Of a stretch of DNA of 22,500 bases, positions 21,776 through 22,500 are shown piece by piece. Made by a program: the position numbers and the translations under genes. This DNA comes from Halocaridina rubra. Its lineage: Eukaryota; Arthropoda; Malacostraca; Decapoda; Atyidae. Each line of letters begins with the position of its first letter. Positions within the stretch are counted from its first letter, which is position 1. The notes below the pieces were generated by a model. It was not told the DNA's origin. It saw only the letters and a program-made list of their open reading frames with translations, and ran no database searches. The stretch is from assembly GCA_037179515.1 (NCBI GenBank), contig JAXCGZ010002444.1, forward strand, positions 1-22,500, given 5' to 3'.

Positions 21776-21848
21776 TAGCCAGAACAGCAGGATTTCCCAA
21801 AAGCATCGAAGATAATATTACGATCATTGTAAATTTTGTCATGAAGAA

Positions 21849-21969
<121 letters not shown>

Positions 21970-21973
21970 GCTG

Positions 21974-22150
21974 CAATCCCTCCTGTAAGGGGGTGGCCGA
22001 GTCAAAGCACTCACATTCATCAGAAGCCATGTCAACCCAGTCACTTCCCTTAGTTCCTTGGGGATAAGGTTCGCCACTATCTCCCACACCACACTGCTTG
22101 TGTCATCCACAGAGTTATTGGACAAGGTTCTTCTTTAGTATAAAGCACTG
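21974..22150 (-). repeat. Probable interspersed repeat (family 4-related edge)
   Basis: The left edge (to about 22008) is the reverse complement of 20395-20425. The rest (minus reading GATAGTGGCGAACCTTATCC onward) can be read for about 35 codons without a start or recognised domain. I take it as repeat sequence. Confidence 0.4.
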
Positions 22151-22500
22151 CGGTGGTGCGGGAAATCCCTTTTGGTCTTGTCACCTATTCAGATTCTCAT
22201 TCCACTCATCCCTATCTCTTGCACTTACTCTTCCTTGCTCCAATGTCATACTACGCTCCCCCAAAACTTTTCACACCATCCATCCATCTCCATCCTTCTT
22301 CTCACGGACGTACAACCAATACCAACCCTCTTACTCTCGCTCACTGCAAAACCACACATATTCAGAGAGCCGGCTACTAGGGTTCTGGCTGAAGTTTTCC
22401 TACCAGAATCTTCTAATTTGCCCTTACTCATTGCAGGAGGAAAACACAGAAGGGGATTCACAGTCTCCTCTATCTGCCCAATGAAGTTGTCTTTCACATC
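22151..22500. other. C/T-rich sequence, no supported gene
   Basis: Open frames exist on both strands (plus 22153-22380, minus 22497-22246) because the plus strand is pyrimidine-rich. Neither has a recognised domain; the minus frame resembles transposon-derived coding sequence only in general feel. Confidence 0.35.

Noticed and set aside
22246..22497. 83-codon minus-strand frame
   Set aside because: Runs to the window edge, no domain recognised, pyrimidine-rich plus strand explains the openness; could be repeat-derived.

Overview
The window looks like a non-coding-rich stretch of an arthropod genome, most likely a decapod crustacean. The reasons are the extreme density of long microsatellites ((TA)n, (ATT)n, (GA)n, (CA)n), the several tRNA-derived short repeats with RNA polymerase III boxes, the APE-type LINE copies, and a split protein-coding gene with GT-AG introns. 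No bacterial gene, rRNA, functional tRNA or CRISPR array is visible. The taxon is inferred from composition and repeat style, not from a search.

The one host gene I can support runs on the minus strand across most of the window. Seven exons (17538-17407, 10127-10012, 5665-5484, 4081-3919, 3149-2239, 1536-1314, 879-780) join with matching codon phase at all six junctions and encode about 609 residues. The product is a single-pass membrane protein of the DUF229 family (sulfatase-like, alkaline phosphatase superfamily). Exon 1 carries the signal anchor, exon 2 the C-x-IP-x-x-DP motif, exon 5 the catalytic-type core (GTDAVSR, SDHGLRWG), and exons 6-7 the C-terminal cysteine region. The start codon must lie in an exon upstream of 17538. 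The last ~45 codons are not firmly placed; two weak candidates lie at 6-80 and about 609-704.

All other structured sequence is repeats in or beside the introns. Intron 1 (17406-10128) holds a head-to-tail array of three closely similar LINE copies on the plus strand (10370-16620), antisense to the host gene. Each copy is 5'-truncated and abuts the short-repeat tail of the previous one. The longest (11942-14927) has a nearly complete endonuclease plus reverse transcriptase. Intron 2 (10011-5666) holds an old LINE relic (about 7955-9690) split by a SINE-like insertion, and two palindromic pairs of a tRNA-derived repeat (5806-6590 and 6925-7745). Intron 3 (5483-4082) is almost entirely (TA)n, a minus-strand LINE fragment, a SINE and (TTA)n. 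To the right of exon 1 lie more tRNA-derived repeats, a 235-bp foldback element with a perfect 50-bp core (18961-19010), trinucleotide arrays, and a second, unrelated LINE fragment (21006-21560, minus).

I see no undescribed multigene system. The most interesting signals are the tail-to-head LINE array, the inverted SINE pairs, the palindrome whose arms are most alike at the centre, and microsatellites that come within a few bases of several splice sites.
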